From Cololabis saira (taxonomy: Eukaryota > Chordata > Actinopteri > Beloniformes > Belonidae): 64,000 nt of DNA. How positions within the stretch are numbered: the first letter of the stretch is position 1; each line of letters opens with the position of its first letter. Made by a program: the position numbers and the translations under genes. The stretch spans positions 44,902,368 through 44,966,367 of the forward strand of contig NC_084591.1 of the NCBI RefSeq assembly GCF_033807715.1, read 5' to 3'. Below, in pieces: positions 1 through 10,683 of the stretch. The notes under the pieces are model-generated. The model did no database searches, was not told the origin of the DNA, and saw nothing but the letters and a program-made list of their open reading frames with translations.

Positions 1-60
1 AGAGCGGTACACAAGCTAATCATGGCAAAGAAGAGATAAAGGACCGTTACGTCGCCCGGA

Positions 61-1340
61 TTGGCGTCACCGAGGCCCCTCCCTGGAGCCAGGCCTGGGG
101 TTGGGGCTTGGAGGCGAGCGCCTGGTGGCCGGGTATTTGCCCGTGGGACCTGGCCGGGCTCACCCCGAAACGCCGACCTGGGCCCGCCTTCCTGTAGGCC
201 CACCACCCGCAGGAAGGTCCATGAGAGGCTGGTGCAATGTGGGCTGGGTAGCAGTCGTGGCGGGGTGCCTCGACGACCCAATCCCTGGACCAAAACCCTC
301 ACAGTGGGGACATGGAATGTCACCTCGCTGGGGGGGAAGGAGCCGGAGCTTGTGCGTGAGGTTGAGAGATACCGACTAGAGATAGTCGGGCTCACCTCTA
401 CACATCGGGTCGGGAAAGGTCTCTCACGGTTGTTTGTGCCTACGGGCCGCACAGCAGTGCGGAGTACCCGGCCTTCTTGGGGTCTCTGGGAAGAGTACTG
501 GATAGTGCTCCAACTGGAGACTCCATTGTTCTACTGGGGGACTTCAACGCTCACGTGGGCAATGACAGTGATACCTGGAGAAGCGGGATTGGGAGGAACG
601 GCCTCCCCGATCTGATCCCGAGTGGTGCTTTGTTGTTGGACTTCTGTGCTAGTCACAGTTTGTCCATAACGAACACCATGTTCAAGCATAAGGGTGTCCA
701 TCAGTGCACGTGGCACCAGGACACCCTAGGCCGGAGGACAATGATCGACTTTGTTGTCGTTTCATCTGACCTTCGGCCGCATGTCTTGGACACTTGGGTG
801 AAGAGAGGGGCTGAGCTGTCAACTGATCACCACCTGGTGGTGAGTTGGATACGCTGGCGGAGGAGGAGGTTGGACAGACCGGGCAGACCCAAACGGATTG
901 TGAGGGTCTGTTGGGAACGTCTGACTGAGCCCTCTGTCTGGGACATCTTCAACTCTCACCTCCGAGAGAACTTCTCTCAGATCCCGGGGGAGGCGGGGGA
1001 CATCGAGTCCGAGTGGACCATGTTCTCTGCCTCCATTGTCGACGCGGCGGCTCGAAGCTGTGGTCGCAAGGTCTCCGGTGCCTGTCGTGGCAGCAATCCT
1101 AGAACCCAGTGGTGGACACCGGAAGTAAAGGATGCCATCAGACTGAAGAAGGAGTCCTACCGGGCTATGTTGGCCGGTGGGACTCCTGACGCAGTAGATA
1201 GGTACCGGCAAGCCAAGCGAGCCGCGGCTCGGGCAGTCCTGGCGGCAAAAACCCGGGTCTGGGAGGAGTTCGGTGAGGCCATGGAGGAGGACTTTCGGTC
1301 GGCCTCAAGGAAATTCTGGCGGACCATTCGGAGCCTCAGA
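61..1340 (+). pseudogene. APE-type LINE endonuclease fragment, internally deleted and 3' truncated
   Basis: The 5' part of a non-LTR retrotransposon ORF2 encoding an apurinic-type endonuclease. The first frame (to about 420) reads an endonuclease start (TWNVTSLGGKEPELV, then a degraded catalytic strand ending in a histidine). A second frame from about 425 continues with [26 protein letters not shown] (endonuclease Asp/Asn motif), [12 protein letters not shown] and STDHHLVV (terminal catalytic Asp-His). The central part of the endonuclease is missing near 415-425 and causes the frame change. Homology stops near 1340 ([12 protein letters not shown]), before any reverse transcriptase. It is a dead copy. 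LINE family not assigned with confidence; RTE-like elements are the nearest in my memory. Confidence 0.75.
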
Positions 1341-1923
1341 AAATATAAACAACAAAACACTCTAAAATTACATCGTACTCATACATATGTGTCAGTTGAG
1401 TCAGGCAAAGTCAGTTACATCCAACTCCGATTGATATCGTAACTGGCAAGGTGGTGCCAACTCGTCCCGGTTTAGGAAACCAAACTAGCACAAATACCGC
1501 TAACAAAATACATGTTACAATGCCACAGTACACTAAATAAAAAGCTAACAATATTGAAAAACTGTAGTAATGCTTATGTAACATTTACCCACCTGAAAGA
1601 ATAAGTATAAAAAAGGAAATGTGAGTCGGCTGATAGTTAGTGCCTTTTACTGGTCGCAGTGTTAACTGACAACTGAAGAATTCAGTGCAACCCACAGCTT
1701 ATATACCCCCAGGTGACCTCCTGCCTTTTATACTAAAAAAAAAAAAGAAATTCTTAAAATGTAATGGGGGTGTCTGTAAATATGCAATATAAGAGTTAGA
1801 TATTAAATAACATATTTAAGTGAGCAGGTAATTAAATATATGAATATCCTATGTGCCACACATAGCCTACTGTAATGTACTGAAAAACTGTGATCCTAAA
1901 TGATGAATGAAAAAAGAGGAAGT
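1341..1923. other. AT-rich spacer downstream of VH1
   Basis: No gene seen. AT-rich sequence with a poly-A stretch near 1735-1745, between the LINE fragment and the VH1 recombination signal. Confidence 0.5.
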
Positions 1924-1961
1924 AGTTTTTGTTTGAGTCTCCTGCTTCTTCTCTCACTGTG
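1924..1961 (-). promoter_or_regulatory. VH1 recombination signal (heptamer, 22-bp spacer, nonamer)
   Basis: Read on the minus strand: heptamer CACAGTG (1955-1961), 22-bp spacer, nonamer ACAAAAACT (1924-1932). This is the V-type 23-class signal abutting the VH1 coding end, where RAG1/2 would cut. Confidence 0.9.
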
Positions 1962-2400
1962 TCCGTCTGGCGCAGTAATACACTGCTGTGTCTTCAGTCC
2001 TCAGACTGTTCATCTGGAGATAGATTTTACTGCTGGAGTCATCTCTGGAGATGGTGAATCGACCCTTCACCGACTGGGAGTAAGATATTGGAGAACTGGC
2101 GGTGCCTATATATGCAATCCACTCCAGTCCTTTTCCAGGAGCCTGTCGGACCCAGGCCATGTAGTAGCTGCTGAGAGTGAATCCAGAGGCTGTACACGTC
2201 AGTCTGTGTGAGTCTCCAGGTGTTTTAACCACCGGTTCAGACTCTTTCAGAGTCTGACCATCAACACCTGTCAAGACTAAAAAGATAAACACGCCATTCA
2301 TGACTTTGTTACAACAAATGAAACATCATCAAGATCACTGACAGTCTTCACCTGCCCAGCAGAGAGTTACAAGCAGCAGTCCTGTCCTGTAATCCATCAT
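1962..2400 (-). CDS. Immunoglobulin heavy variable segment VH1 (leader + V exon)
   Basis: Germline VH segment supplying the antigen-binding variable domain of a heavy chain after joining to D and J. Leader exon 2352-2400 (49 bp; ATG at 2400, or 2397 as second in-frame ATG; reads [17 protein letters not shown]) ends in a GT donor, phase 1. The V exon 1962-2267 starts after a CAG acceptor and reads [14 protein letters not shown]. Landmarks present: first cysteine in [23 protein letters not shown]3 [19 protein letters not shown], second cysteine in AVYYCARR. No stop or frameshift. It shares leader and framework with VH3 and VH7, so these form one VH family. Same-orientation VH segments lie on the high-coordinate side, and none is seen at lower coordinates. 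Looks functional. Confidence 0.93.
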
Positions 2401-2469
2401 GTTAAACTGTAGCTTCACTATTATCTGTCGTTCTCTTTACAGTCACTTAAGTAGAGGAAGACGTCTGAG

Positions 2470-2477
2470 ATTTACAT
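2470..2477 (-). promoter_or_regulatory. Octamer-like promoter element of VH1 (ATGTAAAT)
   Basis: Minus-strand ATGTAAAT, one base from the canonical Ig octamer ATGCAAAT (Oct1/Oct2 site), 70 bp upstream of the VH1 start codon. The same variant occurs at the matching place upstream of VH3, VH6 and VH7. Confidence 0.6.
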
Positions 2478-2637
2478 CGACTCCTCCTCACATCAAGGAT
2501 GACGCTCCATCAGACTTGAACTGTTATGGAAATGAACTCATTTTAATGTGCTAAAATCAGCACTGACGCAAAGAGGAAACTATTTCTCTTATTTAATTCT
2601 TACATTTAAAGTTATTCATATTTGAATCAGGTAAAAA

Positions 2638-2815
2638 CATTCAATTCAATTCAATTTTATTTATATAGCGTCTGATACAACAGATGTTGTCTCTAAACGC
2701 TTTCCAGAGATCCAGAACATGAACATAAACATAAACATAAACCCCTGAGCAATTATTACATAAACAATGGCAGGTAAAAACTCCCATAAAAAACATAAGG
2801 TTTATTTGGATGAAG
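2638..2815 (-). repeat. LINE 3' tail fragment (ATTGAATTG-type tail)
   Basis: On the minus strand this ends in CGCTATATAAATAAAATTG followed by repeated ATTGA/ATTCA-type sequence, the same tail as the longer copy starting at 27366. The copy is 5' truncated. No coding content. Confidence 0.55.
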
Positions 2816-3600
2816 CTTCATTGTCAGTGATCCTTCTACATGGAGGAACATAGAGTTAGAGAAACTAAAATGACCTGAACCAATTACAGCATTTGATGAC
2901 TGAGGATTAAAATAGTTTGACATTTTAATTAATTACATGACAATCTAATATAAATGAACAGATATTTCACAGTGTTGCCAGCCACAAGATTTTGAGTCTG
3001 TTCTTTAAAGTTTTATATAATCAACAGTTTTCTTCCCATCTTGGACACATGGATGAAGTTACAATATTTCTGAGTGACAATTTCTGTTCAGCAGACAAAA
3101 CGTACTGCAGAGTAAATCCTCTTTAGAGTAATTATTGAAATACGTTGTTGTTTTACATCTTCTGCTCTACGTGTTCTTTCAATCATTTTAGTACAATCAC
3201 AATTAGACGTTGAATTAATTAATTACGTTTAGACCTGAATAAGATGAAGTGAAATTGTGAGGGTGTTGAGAAATTATAACTTTGCTGTTTTTATCTGGAT
3301 GTCGAGTGACTGAGAAGACTTCTGTATCAGATATTAATGAACATTAGACATTGTTTCTAAAAGATTAAATTAAGTTGCAATGGTATTCAAAAAGAAAACT
3401 AAATGCATTTAATAAGGACAAACATTTTCTTGGGAATAAAAGGAGGACATTTTCTGTTCCATGTGATCCAGAAGTTCAAAATTTTGACGAATATTTGAAA
3501 AAAAAACCCAACTCAAATGCGGTCTCAGTTAAACAAGATTGAACAGTTTTGTCTCCTCGGAACAGAATAAAGACGTCTACTGCTCAGTTCAACAGCATAT
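2816..3600. other. AT-rich VH intergenic spacer
   Basis: No gene, RNA or distinct repeat recognised; AT-rich sequence between VH1 and the VH2 pseudogene. Confidence 0.5.
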
Positions 3601-3607
3601 GATCATC

Positions 3608-3990
3608 AGATGTGTGAGAGCTCCTCCTCTGGTGGATTCATGTGTTCACGCTCTGAGAGGTTTTTGTTCAGGTCTGCTGATGTAGTAGTAGGTACTAGTA
3701 GAGTAGGTACTAGTGTAAAAGCGCCAAAAGTGTCTCCTTGGGGATGTTAAAGATATTTCTGATTGTGAATTACAGGACAGAGGGGTTGAGTCTCCTGCTC
3801 TGTGGACCTGACTCTGAGGAGATGAGGGTCCGACCTCGAGCAGCTGAAAGAAACAGAGTTCAGATTACAGCAGAAATTTCTCAGGTGGATACAAACTTCA
3901 CTCACCTGCAAAGAGAGCCAAGAGGAAGACATTTTGTCTAACTGTGAGGCTGAAAACTGAGACTGCAGCTGTAAATGCTGATCTGACTGA
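3608..3990 (-). pseudogene. VH2 pseudogene: leader plus FR1 remnant joined to a VH 3' flank
   Basis: A broken VH segment. The leader region (about 3903-3935, minus) reads MSSSWLSLQ before a GT donor and aligns by eye with the leader of VH6, but the ATG is displaced. The V exon (about 3735-3850) retains a frame-broken FR1 resembling VH6 (SEPVVHRAGEPVSLSC) and stops at the first-cysteine region. CDR1 to the second cysteine is absent. The lower-coordinate end (3608-3682) is the 3' flank of a VH4-like segment, including the nonamer (plus-strand ggtttttgt near 3660) but no heptamer. The pieces come from two VH families, so a deletion or unequal exchange probably fused them. Not rearrangeable to a functional product. 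Confidence 0.75.
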
Positions 3991-4597
3991 TTCATAATGA
4001 AAAGGCAGGAAGAGGTGGAGAATCTATATTTAGAGTTTTATTGCCTAAAACTTTGGAGATTTAGTGATGAAGAGCAACTCGTGATTGAGAGAAAGAGTAT
4101 GATGTAAACAATGTTAATGTGTTTTTGGTGTTTGAACAGTTTATGTTTAAGTACATGAGCCAGAAGAGAGAGATGCTGAACCTGTAATTGTTTTGAAATA
4201 TTTGAATGGTCTTCTCTTAAATAAATAAAGCTCCCAACAGTTTTGGGGGACAGATAATCGCAGTAGCGATTACTACTATTATACTAGTCAAGATTCAGTT
4301 TTAGAGACCTGAAATGGTTGCTGTTTGTGTCTATGCCTGGTCCTGTTTCTGTTTGTTTGTTTCCTCTCATCTCAGATTTGCAGCGGATGCCACCCCTCAA
4401 CACCAGTCCCCCCCCCACCATCACCACCACCACACGGCCTCGGCCTCCCCACCTCACCCCCATATCCCTCTTACATATATGTTTTTTTTAAAAAGATTAA
4501 AATGCATATATATGCTTTAGGTTTTACCAAACTTGGTATTAACCGTTAACATATACGCAGACAAGGGAAAAAAATAAATAAAAAAATAAATGCTGCA
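3991..4597. other. Spacer between VH2 pseudogene and VH3
   Basis: No gene seen. A C-rich run near 4400-4470 (cccccccaccatcaccacc-like) and AT-rich sequence follow; the short ORFs there are low-complexity. Confidence 0.5.
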
Positions 4598-4636
4598 GGT
4601 TTTTGTACAGCTGCTCAGTCAGCTTGAGTCACTGTG
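4598..4636 (-). promoter_or_regulatory. VH3 recombination signal (heptamer, 23-bp spacer, consensus nonamer)
   Basis: Minus strand: heptamer CACAGTG (4630-4636), 23-bp spacer, nonamer ACAAAAACC (4598-4606). Fully consensus 23-class V signal. Confidence 0.93.
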
Positions 4637-5080
4637 GGTCACGAGCGCAATAATAAACAGCAGAGTCTTCAGTCTTCAGACTGTTCATCTGCAGAAACAC
4701 CTGCTGTCTGTTGTTGTCTCTGGAGATGGTGAACCGGCCTTGAACTGACTGAGAGTAGTAAATGTTAGCACTGTTATACATGTATGCAATCCACTCCAGT
4801 CCTTGTCCAGGAGCCTGTCTGATCCAGGCCATCCCATAGCTGCTGAATGTGAATCCAGAGGCTGTACAGGTCAGTCTGTGTGAGTCTCCAGGTCTTTTAA
4901 CCACTGATTCAGACTCTGTCAGAGTCTGACCATCAACACCTGAAAAACCAAGAAAGACATACAGTCATAGCATGAATCACGTTAATTGCAAAAATTATGT
5001 TGGTAAGATTAAGATCAGTGAAAATCTTCACCTGAGCTGCAGATAGTTAAAAACAGCAGAACTGATCTATAATCCATCAT
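4637..5080 (-). CDS. Immunoglobulin heavy variable segment VH3
   Basis: Germline VH segment of the VH1 family. Leader exon 5032-5080 (49 bp, [17 protein letters not shown], phase-1 donor). V exon 4637-4939 starts [12 protein letters not shown] and carries [31 protein letters not shown]3 [19 protein letters not shown] and AVYYCARD. No stop or frameshift. Very close to VH7, including promoter, leader intron and 3' flank (about 4590-5185 against 25928-26515), so one is a recent duplicate of the other. They differ in CDR1 and CDR2, as expected of loci under repertoire diversification. Confidence 0.94.
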
Positions 5081-5150
5081 GTTAACCTGAACGTCCACAG
5101 TTCTCTGTCATCATCGCTGCAGTCACATAAGTACAGGTGGAAGTTTTCAC

Positions 5151-5158
5151 ATTTACAT
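5151..5158 (-). promoter_or_regulatory. Octamer-like promoter element of VH3
   Basis: Minus-strand ATGTAAAT about 71 bp upstream of the VH3 ATG; a TATA-like CTTATGTG lies between it and the leader. Same layout as VH7. Confidence 0.6.
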
Positions 5159-5484
5159 TGACTCCTCCTCACAAGAACAACTGAATGTTTAATAAGTCAT
5201 TTCATTTTTACATGTTTCAGTTCCGTTTGTGGAGGACAATCACATCACCGATCTAGCTGTTCAGAATGATCAAATATTTTTGATTAATGAAAAAAATCTA
5301 AAGTTTCAGATATTTTAATAAAAAGGATGATTATACTAGAAATTAAAGTAAAGCTGCATAATCCATTAGATGCATTCATTCAAAATGTATAGCAGTCAGT
5401 TAATTTCTAATGTTAATGTTTAACAGCTAATTACATGATTCCTGTATAAATTGATTACCATTGAACATTGACATGCTCTTGAAC

Positions 5485-5565
5485 TCATCAGTGGTGTGAG
5501 GTCTTCTCCTCTGGCGGGTTCATGTAGCAAATATTCTCTCTGAGGGTTTTTTGTTCAACACAAAT
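5485..5565 (-). pseudogene. Orphan VH 3' flank with nonamer but no V exon
   Basis: Plus-strand text here (gtgaggtcttctcctctggc, then gagggttttttgttca) matches the 3' flank of VH4 (6795-6865) and of the VH2 pseudogene (3608-3682). The nonamer is recognisable with one extra T. No heptamer or V coding sequence follows at higher coordinates. It looks like the scar of a deleted VH segment. Confidence 0.55.
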
Positions 5566-6790
5566 TAATAATGTTTGTTTAAATGGTCACATCAGATTTG
5601 GTTAAGGGACCACATCTGCTTCTGCACATCTGGCTTGTTTTTTCATTGTTTCTTTTTTGTTGTAAAATTGCAAGTAAAAAAATGAAGGATGTGATTATGT
5701 CTCCTGCAGTTGCATGTTGTTAAAATGTGTCCGCTGTCCTGAAGTCAAACTCAGAAATATTGAGGGTATGTTTGTTTTATGCTGACTCCTTTTCACAGCA
5801 GATTTTCAACAAAAACAAAACTAAACAAGTTCGTAAACTTTCGAGGTAATATAGAAAAATAATGATACATCAAAGTTAAATTAGTTCAGTTTTCTTAATG
5901 TATTTTTAAAGCATTAAAAAAATACAAATAATGATTTGTGGTTTTCTTTCCTTTTAAGTGATGTGTTTTATTTATTCATTTGATTATTTGATTAAAACCC
6001 AGAGTGACCTTATTTAGGTCAGTAAAATTGGAGATTAAACTGGTTGTGGTGATATTTTTGACCTGGATGAAGCAATAATCATGTGTAATAGAGAAATGTC
6101 TATTTAGCATGTAACTTGTGTAACTTTTCACCCAGTAAACTTTTAATCCGTGCTACAGCCTACACTGAAACCTGAAAAACAACTCGTCAGTCTCACTCTG
6201 CTCACTCTGTCCAACTTTGTGATGCTCAGCTGTACAGTTTATAATAAAGCAACACTTTGGGGCTCTCTGAAAATCGTTGTTGGTAACTCTAAAGAAGTAA
6301 TTTCCTCAACAATTAAATGATTTAATGACATAAATTGCATTAATGTGGTGTGGAGGTGAATCAGTGATCAATGTGTCTGTGGTAGATGCGTGATAGATGT
6401 TTCTTGCCTTGTCTTCTCTAATGTCTTTTTCACTCACTCACAGCTCACTTTAGATCACAACTGTTCCACCCAAAAAATAATCATGATGGAAACAAGCAAT
6501 TCATGTATACTTATTAATTCCTTTGTTATTACTTAAAAAAAAGTTTATGATTAAACTGAATCTTTACAAAGGGTAAATTAACTCTCTAGACATCAAGTCA
6601 CAGTTTAATTGTGGCTGTTTTAAGCTAAAATATATTCAGCATGAATGTGTTTACAAGAAGTTTCTGATGGTTAATAATGTAATTTTGTTTCTGCTGTTGC
6701 AGCATTTAGACAGTTTTTTTTTTCTAATTTAGAATTCTAGTTATTCTGATTTTTTATTTTTAACTTCCTTTTCATGTTTCCAGTAAAAAC
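5566..6790. other. AT-rich VH intergenic spacer
   Basis: No gene or recognisable repeat seen over about 1.2 kb of AT-rich sequence between the orphan flank and VH4. Confidence 0.5.
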
Positions 6791-6852
6791 CAGTGGTGGT
6801 GTGAGAGCTCCTCCTCTGGTGGATTCATGTCACAAGTGTTCAGGCTCTGAGA

Positions 6853-6890
6853 GGTTTTTGTTCAGGTCTGCTGATGTTTGTGTCACTGTG
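6853..6890 (-). promoter_or_regulatory. VH4 recombination signal (heptamer, 22-bp spacer, nonamer)
   Basis: Minus strand: heptamer CACAGTG (6884-6890), 22-bp spacer, nonamer ACAAAAACC (6853-6861). Confidence 0.92.
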
Positions 6891-7323
6891 AATATCTGGC
6901 ACAATAATACACAGAAGAGTCTTCAGGCTGCATGTTCTGTCCATTCAGAGTCACTGTTTGACTGGAAGTGTCCAAGTCAATACTGAACTTGGTTTTCAGT
7001 GAATCTTTATAGTAAGAAGCTCCAGTATGTTTCATCCCGATCAATTCCAGTCCTTTCCCTGCTGGTTGTCGGATCCAAGCTGTGTTGTAACCGCTGAGAG
7101 AATAAGAGACCCGACAGCTGATGGTCAGACGATGACCTGGCTGCACAGTCACAGAGGCCGGCTGAGTCAGCTGTTCACACTTCACACCTGTGGAGGGAAA
7201 CATGTTAAATATTTAAAAAACAGAAAAAAATCAATTGTTAAATGTACGATCAGTTTCGTGTGTTTGTCTCTGAGACTCACAGCATCCAGCAGCCAGCAGC
7301 AGCAGCAGAGCTACGGAGAACAT
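6891..7323 (-). CDS. Immunoglobulin heavy variable segment VH4
   Basis: Germline VH segment of a different family from VH1/3/7. Leader exon 7281-7323 (43 bp, MFSVALLLLLAAGC, phase 1). V exon 6891-7187 starts CVKCEQLTQPASVTVQPG and shows RLTISCRVSYSLSGYN, WIRQPAGKGLELIG, FR3 KFSIDLDTSSQTVTLNG and SVYYCARY. CDR2 is short. The canonical cysteines and tryptophan are present, with no stop or frameshift. Probably functional. The EQLTQPASV type of FR1 is typical of one conserved teleost VH group. Confidence 0.93.
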
Positions 7324-7418
7324 GTTGCTGCTGAAGTTGATCTGAGAGGAACTTCTCCTGTTTTACTGCAAATGACAGCATGAGATTGAGTGTTTATACG
7401 AGTCTCAGAGGAAGTTCA

Positions 7419-7426
7419 GTTTGCAT
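7419..7426 (-). promoter_or_regulatory. Octamer-like promoter element of VH4 (ATGCAAAC)
   Basis: Minus-strand ATGCAAAC (7 of 8 bases of ATGCAAAT) 96 bp upstream of the ATG; a TATA-like CGTATAAA lies between. Confidence 0.6.
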
Positions 7427-7695
7427 ATTAAAACCAGTGTATCAACGCATTCATCTGTTTCCCCAAACTTTATAATCATAGAAAAAAAAATCATCTTTAC
7501 AGCCGAAGTCAAAAACTTTGTTGTTTTGATAACCGTTTATTTTTTATTTTGCTTTAGAAAAATAATCTAACCTTCTAACTTATATAAATTAAAACTGGAT
7601 GAACTTAATTTCTCTTTTAACCATATGAAAATACCACGCCTCGCTGGCGGTGGGTTTCCTCCCGCCCTCTTCTCCCCTCTGTGGGGTTGCTTGTG

Positions 7696-7697
<2 letters not shown>

Positions 7698-7786
<89 letters not shown>
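7698..7786. repeat. (CA)n microsatellite
   Basis: About 44 uninterrupted CA dinucleotides, followed by imperfect CA-rich sequence to about 7820. Confidence 0.97.
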
Positions 7787-7788
<2 letters not shown>

Positions 7789-7861
7789 TAATCATATACA
7801 TACACGCACACACACACACATAGACATACACACTGGCTTGTTCACCTGCATGCTTGCTCTG

Positions 7862-8065
7862 TAGTTTTGGGGTTAGTTAGCGGTAGCGGTAGTTTAGCTC
7901 AGACTGTGATCAGATCTCGAGATTTGGGTCGATTGTTGCTCGTGTTTTGGTCGGCTCCGTGTCGGTTTTGTGTTTTGTTTGTGGTTTTTGTTGCAGGTTT
8001 CCAGTGCTTGACGTGAGGCCTCCGTGTGTTCTTGCTTCCTGGATTGGCAGTGGATGTCACGACGC
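7862..8065. repeat. Dispersed repeat, copy 1 (second copy 61238-61440)
   Basis: About 200 bp (ttggggttagttagcggtag ... tggattggcagtggatgtca) closely matching 61238-61440 in the same orientation. No ORF. It is an interspersed repeat fragment of unknown class. Confidence 0.7.
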
Positions 8066-8329
8066 TCTGGTTAAGGTCTGGTTAGGTTAATGCACCACTT
8101 ATGATTGGTTAGAAGTAGGAAACGCTTGTGGTTTTTGCTAAAAATAATACTTTCACATCACTTATGCCACCTCCGTCGTCATGGAGGCAGCAAACAACAT
8201 GGTTAAATACTCTAATTTACGTTAAATACTAGAAAATACGTTTAAATACTTGCCTTCAAAATACTGTTAAAAATCCTCAAAACACAATTTAAGCACTGTT
8301 AAAACAGCGTTAAAAACATGCTTTTACAA

Positions 8330-8575
8330 ACTGACAGTAAGAAACAGTAACTTGTGCGTCAAAAACTCATAACTTAGCCACTATAATAAAGAATAATATA
8401 TACATAATAATAATGTAATAATCCGTGTATATATCACGACAACGGATCCCATCGACTTTGCATAGGTACAATATCCGTGGTGCTCACACGGAATTATACC
8501 ATTTCCATGTTGGTGCCACGGAAAATAGCGGTGAGAGGTCGTGGGCATTTCACGGATTTTTGTGAGATCAGGTTG
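8330..8575. mobile_element. Single terminal arm of the CAACCTGATCTCAC hAT-like family
   Basis: Carries the right-hand terminal arm of the family: a tagccactataataaagaat block and cgtgggcatttcacggattt, ending tgtgagatcaggttg at 8575. The matching left terminus is not visible, so this copy is truncated. Complete copies are at 12059-15765 and 45276-50780. Confidence 0.7.
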
Positions 8576-8599
8576 AGTAACACAGACACGGTGCATCCA

Positions 8600-9420
8600 C
8601 TTGTACATGGTATTGTCCAGCCAGCTAGGGTGCTATTTCCTAGCAATATTTAAAAGTTTAATGGCTTGGGGTATAAAGGACTTGTTTGACATGTTTTTGG
8701 TGAACAAGGGGGGGGGGGCTGATGGCAACAGATGGCAACAGATTAAAACTGGAGGTAAGTGGGAGCCTCTCATCAGCCACAATGGCCTTTGCCTTGTTTG
8801 TTAGCCGTCTCTGTATCTGCTTGGAGGCTGGGTAGGGTGGTTGTTGTTACTGTCCTCCTAACAGAGCTCTTTTGTGCCTCAGAGGCAGATGATGCAGAAA
8901 GTTAAAACACTTTCAATTAAAGCACGATAAAACATGTGGACCATTTTGCCATTAACATTAAAAGACAACAGTTTATTTAAAAAAGAAACTGTTGTTGAGC
9001 CTTAGTGCACAGGCAGTCAGACCAATTGTCCCATTTAAGTTTGTGATCAAGCACAACCCCAAGGTGCTTGTATTCAGTCACAGACTGGATCACCTCTCCG
9101 TTGAGAAAAGTGGACTGAAGTTTTGCTTCCTGAAATCAATGGCCATTTCCTTTGTCTTTAAGGTGTTGAGGACAAGGTTTGCCCTCTCACATCATTTAAG
9201 AAAATGGTCAAGAACTGGCCCCATGCTCCTCTTCTCCATCATGCAGAAGGCTCACTAATGCATTATCATCTGCATATTTAATAAAGCACCTGTTGGAGAA
9301 AGTGCTTGTGCAGGAGTTTGTGTACAGAATAAATAACAGTGGGGATAAAACACAACCCTGAGGGGAGCCTGTAGAAGTGGTGATTTTATCTGAGAGTGAT
9401 GTTCCAAATCTGACTATATA
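8600..9420 (-). pseudogene. LINE reverse transcriptase fragment
   Basis: On the minus strand about 9390-9210 reads TGSPQGCVLSPLLFILYTNS followed by KYADDNALVSLL. These are the conserved RT 'SPQG' and 'ADD' (YADD) catalytic motifs of a non-LTR retrotransposon. Below about 9200 the frame is broken by stops, but LINE-like text remains (VNGKMVHMFYRALIES near 8940; NKAKAIVADE near 8790). A poly-G run lies at 8709-8717. 5' truncated, non-functional. Confidence 0.7.
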
Positions 9421-9990
9421 TTTCTAATCAACTACGTTTTTGTCGTCTGTTGGAATTTGAAATATTTATGTCTCTAAAAGTGTATTTGATAAACACTTTA
9501 TACTGTTTTATACAGTTTCTAAAAGCAGGTACAAGGCAGTATTTATAGGTGTTTGTGTACCTGGATATCTGTGTTAGAGCTCCAGATGATATTGATCATT
9601 TATTGATAATGCAGAAACAACTAAGTTATTTTATTGTCAACACAGCAGCCAGAGAACAAGTGTAAGTCTTTTTTTCCCCCCACTAAACTTTGTTGTTTAA
9701 TACATTGAATACATTTATTTTCTTTGTGTCTACTTGTGTATTTATTTTCTGGGATGTATGTTAACAGCAAGAGTTATTATGAGATATAATAACATTATGA
9801 AATAATCTTTTATGTTTCCCAAGTTATATGTTTTCATAATATTGTGCAATTCATATCTGTGTGTGTCTAGATATGTTTGCTGTGTATAATTGTAGGTCTA
9901 TGCATTCATGGTTATACATGTGTTTGTGTATATCTATGATTATAAATGAGCACTTCTGAATAAAAAAAAAGGTTTTAACAAAAACCAACA
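9421..9990. other. AT-rich spacer
   Basis: No gene or clear repeat; AT-rich sequence between the LINE fragment and VH5. Confidence 0.5.
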
Positions 9991-10109
9991 CGTGTTAGAC
10001 ACTGAAAAAAAACAGGAAATCTAAAACCACGACATCAGATGTTCTTGATGTGTTTTTGTTCATGTCATCTAAACTGTTACCATCTCCTGCCCCCTTTGGG
10101 TCTGAGAGA

Positions 10110-10148
10110 GGTTTTTGTTCAGCATCTCTGCTTACATTAACTACTGTG
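10110..10148 (-). promoter_or_regulatory. VH5 recombination signal with variant heptamer CACAGTA
   Basis: Minus strand: heptamer CACAGTA (10142-10148), 23-bp spacer, nonamer ACAAAAACC (10110-10118). The last heptamer base differs from CACAGTG. The first three bases, critical for cutting, are intact. Confidence 0.88.
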
Positions 10149-10597
10149 TGTCTGGCACAGTAATACACAGCAGAGTCTTCTGGTTTTAAGGTGGACAGTC
10201 TCAGATAAACCAGGCTGTTGCTGTTGTCTCTGGTGATTTCTATACGTCCTTGTAAACTACTGGAATAAACCGTTTTACTTGCATCAAACCAAATCATCCC
10301 CATCCATTCCAGTGCTTTTCCCTCAGATTGTCTGATCCAGTGCATCCCATATTGGCTGAAATCAAATCCAGTTCCTCTGCAGGAAAGACTGAGGGTTTCC
10401 TGAGGCTTTTTCACCACTGAAGTGGAGGGAATGGACTCGAGAGCCTGTCCATTCAAACCTGTCAAAGTACCAGAGATGGAAAGATACTGGTAAAAATGTG
10501 AGACAAAAACATGATCAAAAGACCAGTGTATAACAACACGTTGTAACTTACAGGGTAGACAGAGCGCTGTCAGCAGGAGAGACACTCTGACCATCAT
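10149..10597 (-). CDS. Immunoglobulin heavy variable segment VH5
   Basis: Germline VH segment, third family. Leader exon 10552-10597 (46 bp; MMVRVSLLLTALCLPC; phase 1). V exon 10149-10458 starts LNGQALESIPSTSVVKKPQE and shows LSLSCRGTGFDFSQYG, WIRQSEGKALEWMG, FR3 RIEITRDNSNSLVYLRLS and AVYYCARH. No stop or frameshift. Leader and V exon share a frame through the short intron, so an unspliced reading frame also exists; the splice sites (GTAAG donor, CAG acceptor) are canonical. Probably functional, with a slightly non-consensus heptamer. Confidence 0.92.
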
Positions 10598-10675
10598 CTT
10601 GGAACTAAAGATGTGTATGAAGTGCTTCCCTTTAATGGAGGAGACAGTCAGTCAGTGGGAGGACAGAAGTACGTC

Positions 10676-10683
10676 ATCTGCAT
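10676..10683 (-). promoter_or_regulatory. Weak octamer-like element of VH5 (ATGCAGAT)
   Basis: Minus-strand ATGCAGAT, one base from the octamer, 80 bp upstream of the ATG. Overlaps a second imperfect site. Weaker than the elements of the other VH genes. Confidence 0.4.

Noticed and set aside
1900..2211. Plus-strand ORF over VH1 (and similar ones over VH4 at 7027-7383)
   Set aside because: Antisense shadows of VH exons.
7567..7864. Long ORFs in the (CA)n tract
   Set aside because: Dinucleotide repeat translated in several frames; no gene content.
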